64,000 nt of DNA from Erythrobacter sp. SD-21 (lineage in GTDB: Bacteria > Pseudomonadota > Alphaproteobacteria > Sphingomonadales > Sphingomonadaceae), in NCBI RefSeq assembly GCF_000181515.1, contig NZ_ABCG01000001.1:372001-436000 (forward strand), in the 5' to 3' direction. The notes under the pieces were generated by a model. That model was not told where the DNA came from. It did no database searches and saw nothing but the letters and a program-made list of their open reading frames with translations. Positions 1 through 9,137 of the stretch are shown in pieces. Every line of letters begins with the position of its first letter. The stretch's first letter is position 1. Both the position numbers and the translations under genes were made by a program.

Positions 1-2
1 AC

Positions 3-1880
3 CCGATGAAGAAGCTGCCCGCGCGCACCGAAGGGCTGATGGGCGTCGTCGAGATGGACGGCAGCGGCAAGCCCTGGCTCGCCCCGGTGGACAAGCGCGT
101 GCGCAACTCCTCGCCCATCGGCGATCTTGGCGAAGCGAAGGAAGGCGAGCTCGTGCTGGCCGAACCCATGGGCAAATCTCCTCGCGCCAAGGTGAAGGTG
201 GTCGAGGTGATCGGCGACCCGCTGGCACCCAAGAGCTTCAGCCTCATCGCTATTGCCAAGCACGGCATCCCGCACATCTTCCCGCCCGAAGCGCTGGAAG
301 AGGCACAGGCTGTTGCCGATCTCCCGCTCAGCGAGGAAAAGCGCGAGGACCTGCGCGACGTGCCCATTGTCGCCATCGATCCCGCCGATGCGCGCGACCA
401 CGATGACGCAATCTGGGCTGAACCCGACGGGGAAGGGGGCTACAAGGCCATTGTCGCCATTGCCGACGTGTCCTTCTACGTCCGGCCCGGAGGCAAGCTC
501 GACCGCGAAGCGCGGAAGCGCGGCAACTCCGTCTATTTCCCCGACCGTGTCGTGCCGATGCTGCCGGAAATCCTCTCCGCCGATGTCTGCTCGCTGGTCG
601 AAAACGAAGACCGTGCGGCCATGGCCTGCCACATCCGCATCTCGCCCGAAGGCAAGGTGACGAAGTGGCGCTTCACTCGCGCCATCGTCCGGCTCGCGGC
701 CAACATTGCGTATGAGGATGCGCAAAAAGCCATAGACGATGGCAGCGCGGACGAGACGCTCAAAAACCTCTGGGGCGCCTGGAAGCTACTCTTCAAGGCG
801 CGCGAGGCTCGCGACCCGCTGGACCTCGAACTGCCCGAGCGGCAGGTACGCCTCAACGACGAGGGCGTAATCGAGGAAATCGCCGTGCGCGAACGTCTCG
901 ATGCGCACCGGGTGGTGGAAGACTTCATGATCGCAGCCAATGTCGCGGCGGCGAAGGCGCTGGAAGAAAAGGCCGCTCCCGTAGTTTACCGCGTGCACGA
1001 GACACCGAGCCGCGAAAAGCTGATGGCGTTCAAGGAATACCTCACCAGCCAAGGCAAGAGCTTCGCCATGGGGCAAGTCATCACGCCCGGTCTCTTCAAC
1101 CGCATGCTCAAGGACATCGTCGATCCGGCGGAAAAGGCGCTGATCATGGAGGCGGTGCTGCGCAGCCAGACGCAGGCCTATTACGGGCCGGCCAACGCCG
1201 GACACTTCGGTCTTGCGCTGGGTAGCTACGCGCACTTCACGTCCCCGATCCGCCGGTATGCCGACTTGCTGGTGCACCGTGCGCTGGTGGATGCCTACAA
1301 GCTCGAACAGCCCAAGCCGAAAGGCGCCATTCCCGACGCCTCGGGTCTCTCCGACCGCGACCGCACGGCCCTGGGGCAGATCACCGACGCCATCAGCCAG
1401 ACCGAGCGCCGCGCGATGGAGGCCGAGCGCGACACCATCGATCGCTATGTGGCGGCATGGCTCTCGGGCCGCGTGGGCGAGGTGTTCGATACCCGCATCA
1501 CCGGCGTGCAGGGCTTTGGCTTCTTCGCCACCATCGAGAATCTCGGTGGTGACGGGCTTGTCCCCGTCTCCACGCTCGGCCGCGAATACTTCCGCTATGA
1601 CGAGGGCGCGCGCGAGCTTGTCGGTGAAAATACCGGCAAGACCTATGCCGTTGGCGACCGTTTGAAGCTGAAGCTTGCCGAATCCAACGCGCTCACAGGA
1701 GCGCTGAAGTTCGAATTGCCTGACAGCGAAGGCGGCGCGCCGATCGAGAAACGCGGCGAGCGCCTGCAGCACAAGAAGAAGGCGCTGAAAAAGGGGCAGG
1801 GCGCACCCCGCCAGAAGCATGCACAGGGGCAGAGAGGCCGTCCGGGTAACATCCGCCACCAAGGCCGAAAGAAGAAGTAG
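3..1880 (+). CDS. rnr: Ribonuclease R, 5' end cut by window edge
   Basis: Processive 3'-to-5' exoribonuclease of the RNB family, which degrades structured RNA. About 624 residues are visible. The reading frame runs off the left edge, and family members of this group are longer at the N terminus (winged-helix and cold-shock parts), so the gene is partial. Counting from the ATG at base 6, the RNB metal site is D125, D131, D133 and D134 (motif DPADARDHDDA), with the 6-2-1 spacing seen in RNase II. An S1-like domain follows near residues 485-565, and the protein ends in a Lys/Arg-rich tail that is probably RNA binding. The family is certain; the true start is outside the window. Confidence 0.95.
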   Translation, partial: PMKKLPARTEGLMGVVEMDGSGKPWLAPVDKRVRNSSPIGDLGEAKEGELVLAEPMGKSPRAKVKVVEVIGDPLAPKSFSLIAIAKHGIPHIFPPEALEEAQAVADLPLSEEKREDLRDVPIVAIDPADARDHDDAIWAEPDGEGGYKAIVAIADVSFYVRPGGKLDREARKRGNSVYFPDRVVPMLPEILSADVCSLVENEDRAAMACHIRISPEGKVTKWRFTRAIVRLAANIAYEDAQKAIDDGSADETLKNLWGAWKLLFKAREARDPLDLELPERQVRLNDEGVIEEIAVRERLDAHRVVEDFMIAANVAAAKALEEKAAPVVYRVHETPSREKLMAFKEYLTSQGKSFAMGQVITPGLFNRMLKDIVDPAEKALIMEAVLRSQTQAYYGPANAGHFGLALGSYAHFTSPIRRYADLLVHRALVDAYKLEQPKPKGAIPDASGLSDRDRTALGQITDAISQTERRAMEAERDTIDRYVAAWLSGRVGEVFDTRITGVQGFGFFATIENLGGDGLVPVSTLGREYFRYDEGARELVGENTGKTYAVGDRLKLKLAESNALTGALKFELPDSEGGAPIEKRGERLQHKKKALKKGQGAPRQKHAQGQRGRPGNIRHQGRKKK

Positions 1881-1933
1881 GCGGAACGGCTGCCGGGCTG
1901 TCCTCATTGGTTGAGCAAAGGAGAACAAATCCC

Positions 1934-2449
1934 GTGCTCATTCCCGGACAGCCCGTCCCCGAACTCGACCTGCCGCTGACCATCGATGCCCGCTTCGAAC
2001 TCTCGAAGCAGGATCCCCAGGCCTTCACCATGCTGGTCTTCTACCGCGGCAAGCATTGCCCGATCTGCAAGAAATACCTGACCGAACTCGGCGGCAAGCT
2101 TTCGGGCTTCACCGAAAAGGGCATCAATGTCTTTGCCGTGTCGATGGACAGCCCCGAACGCGCCGCCGTTTCCCACGAGGAATGGGACACGGGCGACGTG
2201 CCGCTGGCGCACTCGATGAGCGAGGAGAAGGCCCGCGAATGGGGCCTCTACATTTCCGAAAAGCGCGAGGGCAGCGAAGAGCCCGATACTTTCAGCGAAC
2301 CCGGCCTGTTCCTGGTGAAGCCCGACGGGACGCTGCATTTCGCCGTGGTTCAGAACGCTCCGTTCACGCGCCCCGACCTCGACGACCTGCTCAGCGGCCT
2401 GACCTTTACGCTGGAAAACGATTACCCGACGCGCGGCACGCTGACCTGA
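1934..2449 (+). CDS. Peroxiredoxin-like (AhpC/TSA) family protein
   Basis: Thioredoxin-fold protein of about 171 residues, presumably a cytoplasmic thiol peroxidase or reductase. The motif YRGKHCPIC places a C42-x-x-C45 pair at the end of the first core strand, followed by an amphipathic helix and a conserved GLFLVKPDG strand. A GTG at 1934 is preferred to the earlier TTG at 1907 because AAAGGAGA (1917-1924) lies about 10 nt upstream of the GTG. The gene follows rnr by about 50 bp on the same strand and converges with uspA. The CxxC arrangement differs from typical 2-Cys peroxiredoxins, so substrate and reductant are unknown. Confidence 0.8.
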   Translation: MLIPGQPVPELDLPLTIDARFELSKQDPQAFTMLVFYRGKHCPICKKYLTELGGKLSGFTEKGINVFAVSMDSPERAAVSHEEWDTGDVPLAHSMSEEKAREWGLYISEKREGSEEPDTFSEPGLFLVKPDGTLHFAVVQNAPFTRPDLDDLLSGLTFTLENDYPTRGTLT

Positions 2450-2453
2450 CGCA

Positions 2454-2903
2454 TCAGGCCAGCTCGTCCAGCTCTTCCTTGCTCAGGTTTCCGGGGACAA
2501 GGTAGAGCGGGCAGGGCAGGTTTGCGGCGTGCGCGGCGAAGTGACTGACGAGGGGGTTTTTCCCCTCGCGCGCCGTCCCCAGCACCAGCGCGGCGATGGA
2601 GCCGTGTTCTTCGAGGTAGTTGCCGATCACCTCGGCGGGCGATCCGGGGCGCACGGCGATGACCGGCATCTTGCCCATCTCGCCGAAGATGTTGCCCGCC
2701 GCGTTATTGGCCATGACCTCGGCGCGTTCGCGCGCTTCCTGCTCGATCGTGGCCTGCACGCCGCCGAAGGCGTTAAAGGTCTGCTGCGGCACCAGCGCGA
2801 GGATGTGCACCGATCCGCCGGTCTTCATCGCGCGCAGCGAAGCGAAGCGCAGGGCCTGCTTGGCCTCCTCCGTTTCGTCCATCACGACGAGGTAAATTCG
2901 CAT
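2454..2903 (-). CDS. Universal stress protein (UspA family)
   Basis: Single Usp domain of 149 residues, beginning MRIYLVVMDE with the usual first strand and acidic residue and ending with a hydrophobic strand (LPCPLYLVPG). The ATG at 2903 was chosen because the Usp fold begins there and GGAGGGAG lies just upstream. A longer frame back to 3029 carries no Usp sequence. It is convergent with the peroxiredoxin-like gene (4 bp between stops) and divergent from pdhC. The classical ATP-binding G-x2-G-x9-G(S/T) motif is not obvious, so whether it binds nucleotide is unclear. Role is inferred as stress protection from family membership only. Confidence 0.85.
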   Translation of the reverse strand: MRIYLVVMDETEEAKQALRFASLRAMKTGGSVHILALVPQQTFNAFGGVQATIEQEARERAEVMANNAAGNIFGEMGKMPVIAVRPGSPAEVIGNYLEEHGSIAALVLGTAREGKNPLVSHFAAHAANLPCPLYLVPGNLSKEELDELA

Positions 2904-3032
2904 AAGTCCGGCTCCCTCCGAAGGGCACCGACTACAAGCTAATTCGTATTCTGCGCAAGGACCTTGCGGGTCACGGCCAAATTGGCCAGAGACCGGCGCA
3001 ACACATTCCCAGCGAGGACGTAACGTCAAAAC

Positions 3033-4367
3033 ATGCCCACGCCGATCAAGATGCCCGCCCTTTCGCCCACCATGGAGGAGGGCACGCTCGCCAAATGGCT
3101 GGTGAAGCCGGGCGACAGTGTTTCCGCCGGCGACATCATGGCCGAGATCGAGACCGACAAGGCAACGATGGAATTCGAAGCGGTGGACGAAGGCACAATC
3201 GCCTCAATCACGGTCGATGAAGGCACCGAGGGCGTGAAGGTCGGCACGGTCATCGCCATGCTCGCCGAAGAGGGCGAGGATGTGGAGAAAGTCGCCAAGG
3301 CCGCACCGCCGGCTGAAGGTGACGCTGGCGGTAGTGACGACAGCGAGACCGAAGCCGAGACAAAGCAGCGCGAGGGAAAGGTCGCGCAGGAAGAGAAGCG
3401 GACCGAGGAGAAATCCTCTGCCTCCGATGACGAAACCTCCGCTCCAGCCGCACCGGTCGGCGACGACGGCAAGCGCATAAAGGCGTCGCCGCTAGCGCGC
3501 CGTATTGCCGAGCAGAAGGGGATCGACCTGACGACGATCAGCGGATCGGGCCCGAATGGCCGTATCGTAAAGGCCGATGTAGAGGAAGCGAAGCCCGGAG
3601 CTGCGCCTGCCAAGGACACCGCCGCCGCTCCCGAACCCGCTCCGGTCAAACCCGCTACGCAAGGCGGCGATCTCGATGCGCCTTACGAAGCGCAGAAGCT
3701 CAACAATGTCCGCAAGGTCATCGCGCGCCGCCTGACCGAGGCGAAGCAGACCATCCCGCACATCTATCTGACGGTGGACGTGCGCCTCGATGCGCTGCTC
3801 AAGCTGCGGAGCGAACTCAACAAGAGCCTCGAGGCGGACGGCATCAAGCTGTCGGTCAACGACCTGCTGATCAAGGCGCAGGCCCGCGCGCTGCAGCGCG
3901 TGCCGCTGTGTAATGTCAGCTTCCAGGGCGACGAGCTTTTCCAGTACACGCGCGAGGATATCTCGGTCGCCGTGGCCGCGCCTTCGGGCCTGATCACCCC
4001 GATCATCCGCGATGCGGGCCGCAAGGGCCTCGCGCAGATCAGCACCGAAATGAAGGAACTCGCCGGCAAGGCGCGCGACGGCAAGCTGCAGCCGCATGAA
4101 TTCCAGGGCGGCACCGCCTCGCTCTCAAACCTCGGCATGTTCGGCACCAAGCAGTTCGACGCCGTGATCAACCCGCCGCAGGCGATGATCCTCGCAGTCG
4201 GTGCGGGCGAGCAGCGTCCTCACATCATCGACGGCGCGCTGGGCATCGCCACCGTGATGAGCGCCACCGGCAGCTTCGACCACCGCGCCATCGACGGCGC
4301 GGACGGCGCGCAGTTCATGCAGGCCTTCCAGCAGCTGGTCGAGAACCCGATGGGGCTGGTGGTTTGA
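3033..4367 (+). CDS. pdhC: Pyruvate dehydrogenase complex E2, dihydrolipoamide acetyltransferase
   Basis: Core subunit of the pyruvate dehydrogenase complex, which transfers acetyl groups from lipoamide to CoA. Domains in order: one lipoyl domain (residues 1-80, lipoylated K43 in ETDKATMEF), an Ala/Pro/Glu-rich linker, a peripheral subunit-binding domain at about 150-186 ([16 protein letters not shown]), and the catalytic domain from about 230. The catalytic domain carries the active-site H417 and D421 in HRAIDG near the C terminus. Length (444) is normal for the one-lipoyl type. E3 (lpd) is about 1 kb downstream, but E1 alpha and beta lie 38 kb away at 41.5-44 kb on the opposite strand. That E1 beta has a nearly identical lipoyl domain. 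Confidence 0.96.
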   Translation: MPTPIKMPALSPTMEEGTLAKWLVKPGDSVSAGDIMAEIETDKATMEFEAVDEGTIASITVDEGTEGVKVGTVIAMLAEEGEDVEKVAKAAPPAEGDAGGSDDSETEAETKQREGKVAQEEKRTEEKSSASDDETSAPAAPVGDDGKRIKASPLARRIAEQKGIDLTTISGSGPNGRIVKADVEEAKPGAAPAKDTAAAPEPAPVKPATQGGDLDAPYEAQKLNNVRKVIARRLTEAKQTIPHIYLTVDVRLDALLKLRSELNKSLEADGIKLSVNDLLIKAQARALQRVPLCNVSFQGDELFQYTREDISVAVAAPSGLITPIIRDAGRKGLAQISTEMKELAGKARDGKLQPHEFQGGTASLSNLGMFGTKQFDAVINPPQAMILAVGAGEQRPHIIDGALGIATVMSATGSFDHRAIDGADGAQFMQAFQQLVENPMGLVV

Positions 4368-4371
4368 GAGG

Positions 4372-4761
4372 ATGCGTTGGAGCGGTTTCGTCTTCGCAGG
4401 GATTTTCGCAAGCTCTCTAGCTGCAATCATCCCCGTCGCGTTTTTTAGCCTGCTTGTCGATTGGCGCACGCAGTGGGAAATCCCGGCCCGTATGCTTCTG
4501 ATATCATTGCTCGGAGTAGGACTAGTCGGGATGCCTACTCTATTGTTGGGCCGTCTGTGGTTGAAACGTGAGGGGCTATATTCGGCTCGCTCGTTGTCGA
4601 TTTTGGCAAACGCTGTCGCAGCGATCTTCTCGCTCGTTCTCATCGGAGTTGCGCAAACGTTTGCGCTAATCTTCTTGGCGCCTCCAATTTTCATCGCGGC
4701 CAACGCTTTGACATTTGGGTCGATCAAATGGTCCTTTGCTGATGAGCTGCAACATGCCTGA
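4372..4761 (+). CDS. Hypothetical small multi-pass membrane protein
   Basis: 129 residues with about four hydrophobic segments (roughly 5-30, 40-60, 75-95 and 98-120) separated by short charged loops, so very likely an inner-membrane protein. I recognise no family motif. It starts 4 bp after pdhC, and its last codons overlap the start of the thioesterase gene by 8 bp, so it is expected to be co-transcribed with them. Base composition is visibly richer in A and T, with less biased third codon positions than its neighbours. That suggests a lineage-specific or recently acquired gene inserted between core metabolic genes. Confidence 0.65.
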   Translation: MRWSGFVFAGIFASSLAAIIPVAFFSLLVDWRTQWEIPARMLLISLLGVGLVGMPTLLLGRLWLKREGLYSARSLSILANAVAAIFSLVLIGVAQTFALIFLAPPIFIAANALTFGSIKWSFADELQHA

Positions 4762-5131
4762 CCGTTCCCCCCTTATCCGCGTCACGGCCATGCCTGCCGA
4801 CACCAACCCCTATGGCGGTGTGTTCGGCGGGTGGCTGATGAGCCAGATGGCGCTGGGCGCAGGCTCGCTCGCCAGTCGGCATGGCAAGGGCAAGGCGGTG
4901 GTCGTCTCGGCCACGGATTTCGCCTTTCCCGGCGCGATGCAGGTGGGGGACGAGCTGTCGGTCTATTGCGACATCGCCGCCACCGGGAACACCTCGCTCA
5001 CCATCACCGCCGAAGCCATCGCGCGCGAGCGTAATGGCGAGGCCGAGACTAGAGTGGCGCAGGGCACGTTCAAGTTTGTGCTGCTGGATGAGGAAAACCG
5101 CCCCCGCGCGGTGGCGGAGCGCTGGGCTTGA
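4754..5131 (+). CDS. Hotdog-fold acyl-CoA thioesterase
   Basis: 125-residue single hotdog-domain protein related to YciA-type acyl-CoA thioesterases, which hydrolyse acyl-CoA to free acid and CoA. Diagnostic features are MPADTNPYGGVFGGWLMSQM near the N terminus (the N-x-x-G-x-x-FGG-W-x-M signature with its catalytic Asp/Asn region), followed by a long helix and strands ending in FVLLDE. The ATG at 4754 lies inside the end of the upstream membrane-protein gene (8 bp overlap). The longer frame starting at 4715 only adds out-of-family sequence. Substrate range cannot be told from sequence. Confidence 0.85.
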   Translation: MPDRSPLIRVTAMPADTNPYGGVFGGWLMSQMALGAGSLASRHGKGKAVVVSATDFAFPGAMQVGDELSVYCDIAATGNTSLTITAEAIARERNGEAETRVAQGTFKFVLLDEENRPRAVAERWA

Positions 5132-5157
5132 TGGCTACGTCGCAGCCCCCTCTCCCC

Positions 5158-5184
5158 AACCCCTCTCCCGCGAGGGGAGAGGGG
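5158..5184. repeat. GC-rich palindrome, REP- or terminator-like
   Basis: Perfect inverted repeat with arms CCCCTCTCCC (5160-5169) and GGGAGAGGGG (5174-5183) around a 4-nt loop, preceded by a further C-rich run (5146-5158). It sits in the gap between the thioesterase gene and lpd. No T-tract follows, so it resembles the small interspersed palindromes common in proteobacteria more than a canonical intrinsic terminator, although it could stabilise or end the pdhC transcript. Confidence 0.5.
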
Positions 5185-5352
5185 CTATGATGGCTGTCCT
5201 ACTTCGCACCCGTTGCGGTAAGGTGACCGCATGATCCGCGCCATCCCGCACCCGAATACCTATTCCGTTTCCCCTCACGGGCTTCCCGCGCTTCTAGCGC
5301 CAGGACCGTGTTTCATCCGCTCCATCGTTCAGGCTCGAAAGGCATAAACTGA

Positions 5353-6765
5353 ATGGCTACCCAATACGACGTTATCGTTCTCGGCTCCGGACCCGGCGGC
5401 TATGTCGCGGCGATCCGCTGCGCGCAGCTGGGCCTGAAGACCGCCATCGTCGAACGCGAACTGCTCGGCGGCATCTGCCTCAACTGGGGCTGCATCCCGA
5501 CCAAGGCGCTGCTGCGGAGCGCCGAGATCCTGCACTATGCGCAGCACGCGAGCGACTATGGCCTGAAGATCGCCGGCAAGATCGAAGCGGACCTCGAAGC
5601 GGTGGTGAAACGCAGCCGCGGTGTGGCGAAGCAGCTCAATCAGGGCGTCACGCACCTGATGAAGAAGAACGAGATCACGGTGCACATGGGCGAGGGCACG
5701 TTGACCGGCCCGACCAGCCTCACCGTGAAGGGCGAGAAGGGCGAAGAAAAGCTCACCGCCAAGCACGTAATTGTCGCCACCGGTGCGCGCGCTCGTGACC
5801 TGCCGTTCGCCAAGGCCGACGGCAAGCGCGTGTGGACCTATCGCCACGCAATGACGCCACCGGAAATGCCGAAGAAGCTACTCGTCATCGGCTCGGGCGC
5901 AATCGGCATCGAGTTCGCCAGCTTCTACAACGACATGGGCTGCGACGTGACCGTGGTCGAAATGCTCGACCGGATTGTGCCGGTGGAGGACAAGGACGTC
6001 TCCGCCTTCCTCGAGAAGAGCCTGACCAATCAGGGCATGAGCATCATGACCGGCGCTGGTGTCGAGGACATCAAGGTCTCCGACAAGGGAGTGAAGGCCA
6101 AGATCAAGGACAGCAAGGGCAAGACTAGCGAGACCGAATTCACCCACTGCATCACCGCCATCGGCATTGTCCCGAACACGGAGAACATCGGGCTGGAAAA
6201 GCTGGCCGAAATGGACCGCGGCTTCATCCAGATCGACGGTTACGGCCGCACCAAGTCGAAGGGCCTCTGGGCCATCGGCGACTGTACGCCCGGACCATGG
6301 CTGGCGCACAAGGCCAGCCACGAGGGCGTCACCACAGCGGAGGCCATCGCCAAGGAACTGGGCGACAAGGACGTCCACCCGCACCCGCTCGACCGCCGCA
6401 ACATCCCGGGCTGCACCTATTGCCACCCGCAAATCGCCAGCGTCGGCCTGACCGAGGCGAAGGCCAAGGAAGCCGGCTACACTGTCAAGGCGGGCACATT
6501 CCCCTTCATCGGCAACGGCAAGGCGATTGCGTTGGGCGAGGCGGAAGGCTTCGTGAAAACCGTGTTCGATTCCAAGACCGGCGAATTGCTCGGTGCCCAC
6601 ATGGTCGGCGCGGAAGTCACCGAGATGATCCAGGGCTTCGTCGTCGGCAAGACGCTGGAGACGACCGAGGCGGAACTGATGAACACCGTCTTCCCGCATC
6701 CCACGATCAGCGAGAGCATGCATGAAAGCGTCCTTGCGAGCTACGGCAGGGCGCTGCATATCTGA
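5353..6765 (+). CDS. lpd: Dihydrolipoamide dehydrogenase (E3)
   Basis: Flavoprotein that reoxidises dihydrolipoyl groups with NAD+ for the pyruvate (and possibly 2-oxoglutarate) dehydrogenase complex. The N-terminal FAD motif is GSGPGGY (residues 11-17), the redox disulfide is C42 and C47 in GGICLNWGCIPTK, and the NAD-binding motif is GSGAIGIEF in the middle. The C-terminal dimer domain has the active-site H449 and E454 (HPTISESMHE). Length 470 is typical. It lies about 220 bp after the thioesterase gene and about 1 kb after pdhC, so it probably serves the pdh complex. Confidence 0.96.
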   Translation: MATQYDVIVLGSGPGGYVAAIRCAQLGLKTAIVERELLGGICLNWGCIPTKALLRSAEILHYAQHASDYGLKIAGKIEADLEAVVKRSRGVAKQLNQGVTHLMKKNEITVHMGEGTLTGPTSLTVKGEKGEEKLTAKHVIVATGARARDLPFAKADGKRVWTYRHAMTPPEMPKKLLVIGSGAIGIEFASFYNDMGCDVTVVEMLDRIVPVEDKDVSAFLEKSLTNQGMSIMTGAGVEDIKVSDKGVKAKIKDSKGKTSETEFTHCITAIGIVPNTENIGLEKLAEMDRGFIQIDGYGRTKSKGLWAIGDCTPGPWLAHKASHEGVTTAEAIAKELGDKDVHPHPLDRRNIPGCTYCHPQIASVGLTEAKAKEAGYTVKAGTFPFIGNGKAIALGEAEGFVKTVFDSKTGELLGAHMVGAEVTEMIQGFVVGKTLETTEAELMNTVFPHPTISESMHESVLASYGRALHI

Positions 6766-6792
6766 CGCTTCCAGGCGGAGGGCGAGAAAACA

Positions 6793-8643
6793 GTGACCGG
6801 GTTCCTGATCCTCGCCTTCCTCATCCTCGTCGCCGGCGTCATCGCGGTGCCGCTGGCGAGCCGTTTCGGGCTGGGATCGGTGCTCGGCTATTTGCTGGCA
6901 GGCATGGCAATCAGCCCGCTGCTTGGCGCGCTGAACGTCGATGTGGAGGCGCTGCAGGTCTTCGCCGAATTCGGCGTGGTGATGATGCTGTTCATTGTCG
7001 GGTTGGAACTGGAACCCAAGCGCCTATGGGAAATGCGCGGCAAGCTGCTGGGGCTGGGCGGGGGCCAGGTGTTGCTGACCACTCTGGCCATCACCGGCAT
7101 TGCCCTGATCGACAGCAATCCCTGGCAGACGGCACTCGCCATCGGGATGGTGCTGGCGCTTTCCTCGACCGCGATTATCGTCCAGACGCTGACCGAGAAG
7201 AACCTGCTCAGGAGCGAGGGCGGCGAGGCCAGCTTCTCGGTGCTGCTGGTGCAGGACGTGGCCGTCATCCCGATTCTCGCGCTGCTCCCGCTGCTGGCGA
7301 TGCCGGAACTGTACGGAGCCGGTGGGCACGGCGAGGGCGCGCATGGCGGGATCGACCTCACCGCCAGCATGAGCGGATGGCTGGCCGCCCTGTCGCGGAT
7401 CGGCGCGGTCGCGGCGGTAGTCGCAATCGGCATCTACGCCATCCGGCCGCTGTTCCGCTACATTGCCGCGGCGAATTTGCGCGAGCTCTTCACGGCGGCC
7501 GCGCTCGTGGTTGTGATCGGCATCGCTCTCCTGATGTCGCTCGTCGGTTTGTCGCCCGCGTTGGGTGCTTTCGTCGCCGGCGTGGTGCTTGCTACCAGCG
7601 AGTACCGGCACGAACTCGAAAGCGACATCAATCCCTTCAAGGGTCTCCTGCTCGGCCTGTTCTTCATCACGGTCGGAGCGGGTATCGACTTTGCGCTGGC
7701 AAGCGAGATGTGGGGCTCGGTCCTGTTCTGGGCGGCGGTCACCATTGCCGCTAAGTTCGCGGTGCTGATAGCCGTCGGTTGGCTCTACGGGCTCCGGCGC
7801 CAGGCGCTCTGGCTGTTCAGCCTGAGCCTGCCGCAGGCGGGCGAGTTCGCTTTCGTGCTCATCGCCTTCGCGGTGGCCAACGCCGTATTCCCCGGGGGGC
7901 TCGCCGACCTGCTCCTCCTCGTGGTGGCACTGACCATGCTGGCCACCCCGCTGCTGTTCATCCTCTACGACAAGGTGATCGCCCACGCCCTGTGCGAAAG
8001 CGAGGGGCGCGATGCGGATACGATCGAGGAGGAGAATCCCGTCATCATCGCCGGGCGCGGCCGGATGGGCGGCATCGTCGACCGCATGCTGCAGGCGGCA
8101 GGTTTCTCGACCACGGTCATCGATTACGACAGCAAGCAACTCGAAATCGTGCGCAAGTTCGGCTTCCGCACCTATTTCGGTGATGCCACCCGGCCCGACC
8201 TCTTGCACTCGGCTGGTATCGAGAAGGCGAAGCTACTCGTCGTGGCACTCGATGAACGCGAACAGATCGACAAGCTGGTCCAGTATGCGGTGAAGAACTT
8301 CCCGGACCTCCATGTGACCGCGCGCGCAATCGATCGCAATCACGTCTACGAACTCTGGGCGTATGGTTGCCGTGACATTATCCGCGAGACCTACGACAGC
8401 TCGCTGCGCATCGGACGCTCCGCTTTCGAAGCGCTCGGCATGGATCGCCAGCAAGCCCAGGCGGCTGCGGATGCCTTCGAGGAAATGGACCGTCGGTCGA
8501 TGCGCGAGGTTGCCGACCACTATCGACTCGACATTCCCTATCACGAGAACGAGGCACTGATTGCCAAAGTCAAGGAATTGCGGGAGGAATGGGACCCGGT
8601 CCTGCGCGAGCAGATGGAGGAAATTCTGAAGCGCGGCCCCTAG
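6793..8643 (+). CDS. CPA2-family cation:proton antiporter with RCK domain (KefB/KefC/YbaL type)
   Basis: 616-residue membrane antiporter, probably exchanging K+ for H+. Residues 1 to about 390 hold 11-13 hydrophobic segments, including the ALSSTAIIVQTL and GAFVAGVVLATS stretches of the Na/H-exchanger fold. A cytoplasmic RCK-N (TrkA-N) domain follows with a Rossmann motif G421-R-G-R-M-G426 and the acidic DYD at the end of strand 2. GTG start at 6793 has GGAGGGCGAG upstream. It follows lpd by 27 bp. Regulation by glutathione adducts, as for KefC, is possible but not shown. Confidence 0.88.
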   Translation: MTGFLILAFLILVAGVIAVPLASRFGLGSVLGYLLAGMAISPLLGALNVDVEALQVFAEFGVVMMLFIVGLELEPKRLWEMRGKLLGLGGGQVLLTTLAITGIALIDSNPWQTALAIGMVLALSSTAIIVQTLTEKNLLRSEGGEASFSVLLVQDVAVIPILALLPLLAMPELYGAGGHGEGAHGGIDLTASMSGWLAALSRIGAVAAVVAIGIYAIRPLFRYIAAANLRELFTAAALVVVIGIALLMSLVGLSPALGAFVAGVVLATSEYRHELESDINPFKGLLLGLFFITVGAGIDFALASEMWGSVLFWAAVTIAAKFAVLIAVGWLYGLRRQALWLFSLSLPQAGEFAFVLIAFAVANAVFPGGLADLLLLVVALTMLATPLLFILYDKVIAHALCESEGRDADTIEEENPVIIAGRGRMGGIVDRMLQAAGFSTTVIDYDSKQLEIVRKFGFRTYFGDATRPDLLHSAGIEKAKLLVVALDEREQIDKLVQYAVKNFPDLHVTARAIDRNHVYELWAYGCRDIIRETYDSSLRIGRSAFEALGMDRQQAQAAADAFEEMDRRSMREVADHYRLDIPYHENEALIAKVKELREEWDPVLREQMEEILKRGP

Positions 8644-8735
8644 TCCCGGCTCCCTGTCTCATCCCCGCATCCGCTCGTCGCAAGCTCCGGCGCAAACCTC
8701 CTGCCCACGCGTTTGGCATGGTGAGGAGATTAGAC

Positions 8736-8915
8736 GTGGAATACGAAATCAAGGACGAGCCGCAGGGGCTGGACGAGGATGACGAGGCCACACACGATGG
8801 CGGTCTCGTTGAAGATCACATCGCGCTGAAGAACCAGTCGAGCGTCACCCCAGAGGATTACCCGGCAGATCATCGGCGCGACAGCTACCTAATCCGGCCC
8901 AGTCAGCAGAACTAG
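8736..8915 (+). CDS. Small acidic hypothetical protein
   Basis: 59 residues, strongly acidic in the first half (DEPQGLDEDDEAT) with no hydrophobic segment, so likely cytosolic. The GTG start at 8736 is chosen because GAGGAG (8723-8728) lies 7 nt upstream; an ATG at 8718 in the same frame has no such site. The stop codon ends 2 bp before the 3' end of the convergent tRNA-Ser gene. No family is recognised. Support comes from the ribosome-binding site and biased codon usage only. Confidence 0.5.
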   Translation: MEYEIKDEPQGLDEDDEATHDGGLVEDHIALKNQSSVTPEDYPADHRRDSYLIRPSQQN

Positions 8916-8917
8916 GC

Positions 8918-9007
8918 TGGCGGACAGGGTGGGATTCGAACCCACGAAGGGCTTGCACCCTTGCCGGTTTTCAAGACCGGTGCATTCAACCGCTCTGCCA
9001 CCTGTCC
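8918..9007 (-). tRNA. tRNA-Ser (anticodon UGA)
   Basis: 90-nt class II tRNA read on the minus strand. Acceptor arms GGACAGG and CCTGTCC pair fully, the discriminator is G, and CCA is encoded. The anticodon loop TTGAAAA gives UGA (serine UCA codons). A long variable arm (AAGGGTGCAAGCCCTT region) and the T-arm with TTCGAATC are present. The gene stands alone between a small ORF and the lytic transglycosylase gene. Confidence 0.95.
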
Positions 9008-9137
9008 GCTGAGCGACATGCGGGCTAGCCAAACTGGGCGTTCTTGTCACCTTCGAATTGTCGGAACTCGAATCGGGCGAGACGCGTAAGCCGTTAATGA
9101 CACTTGCCATTCATATTCAGCCTGCGAGAACGGCCCT

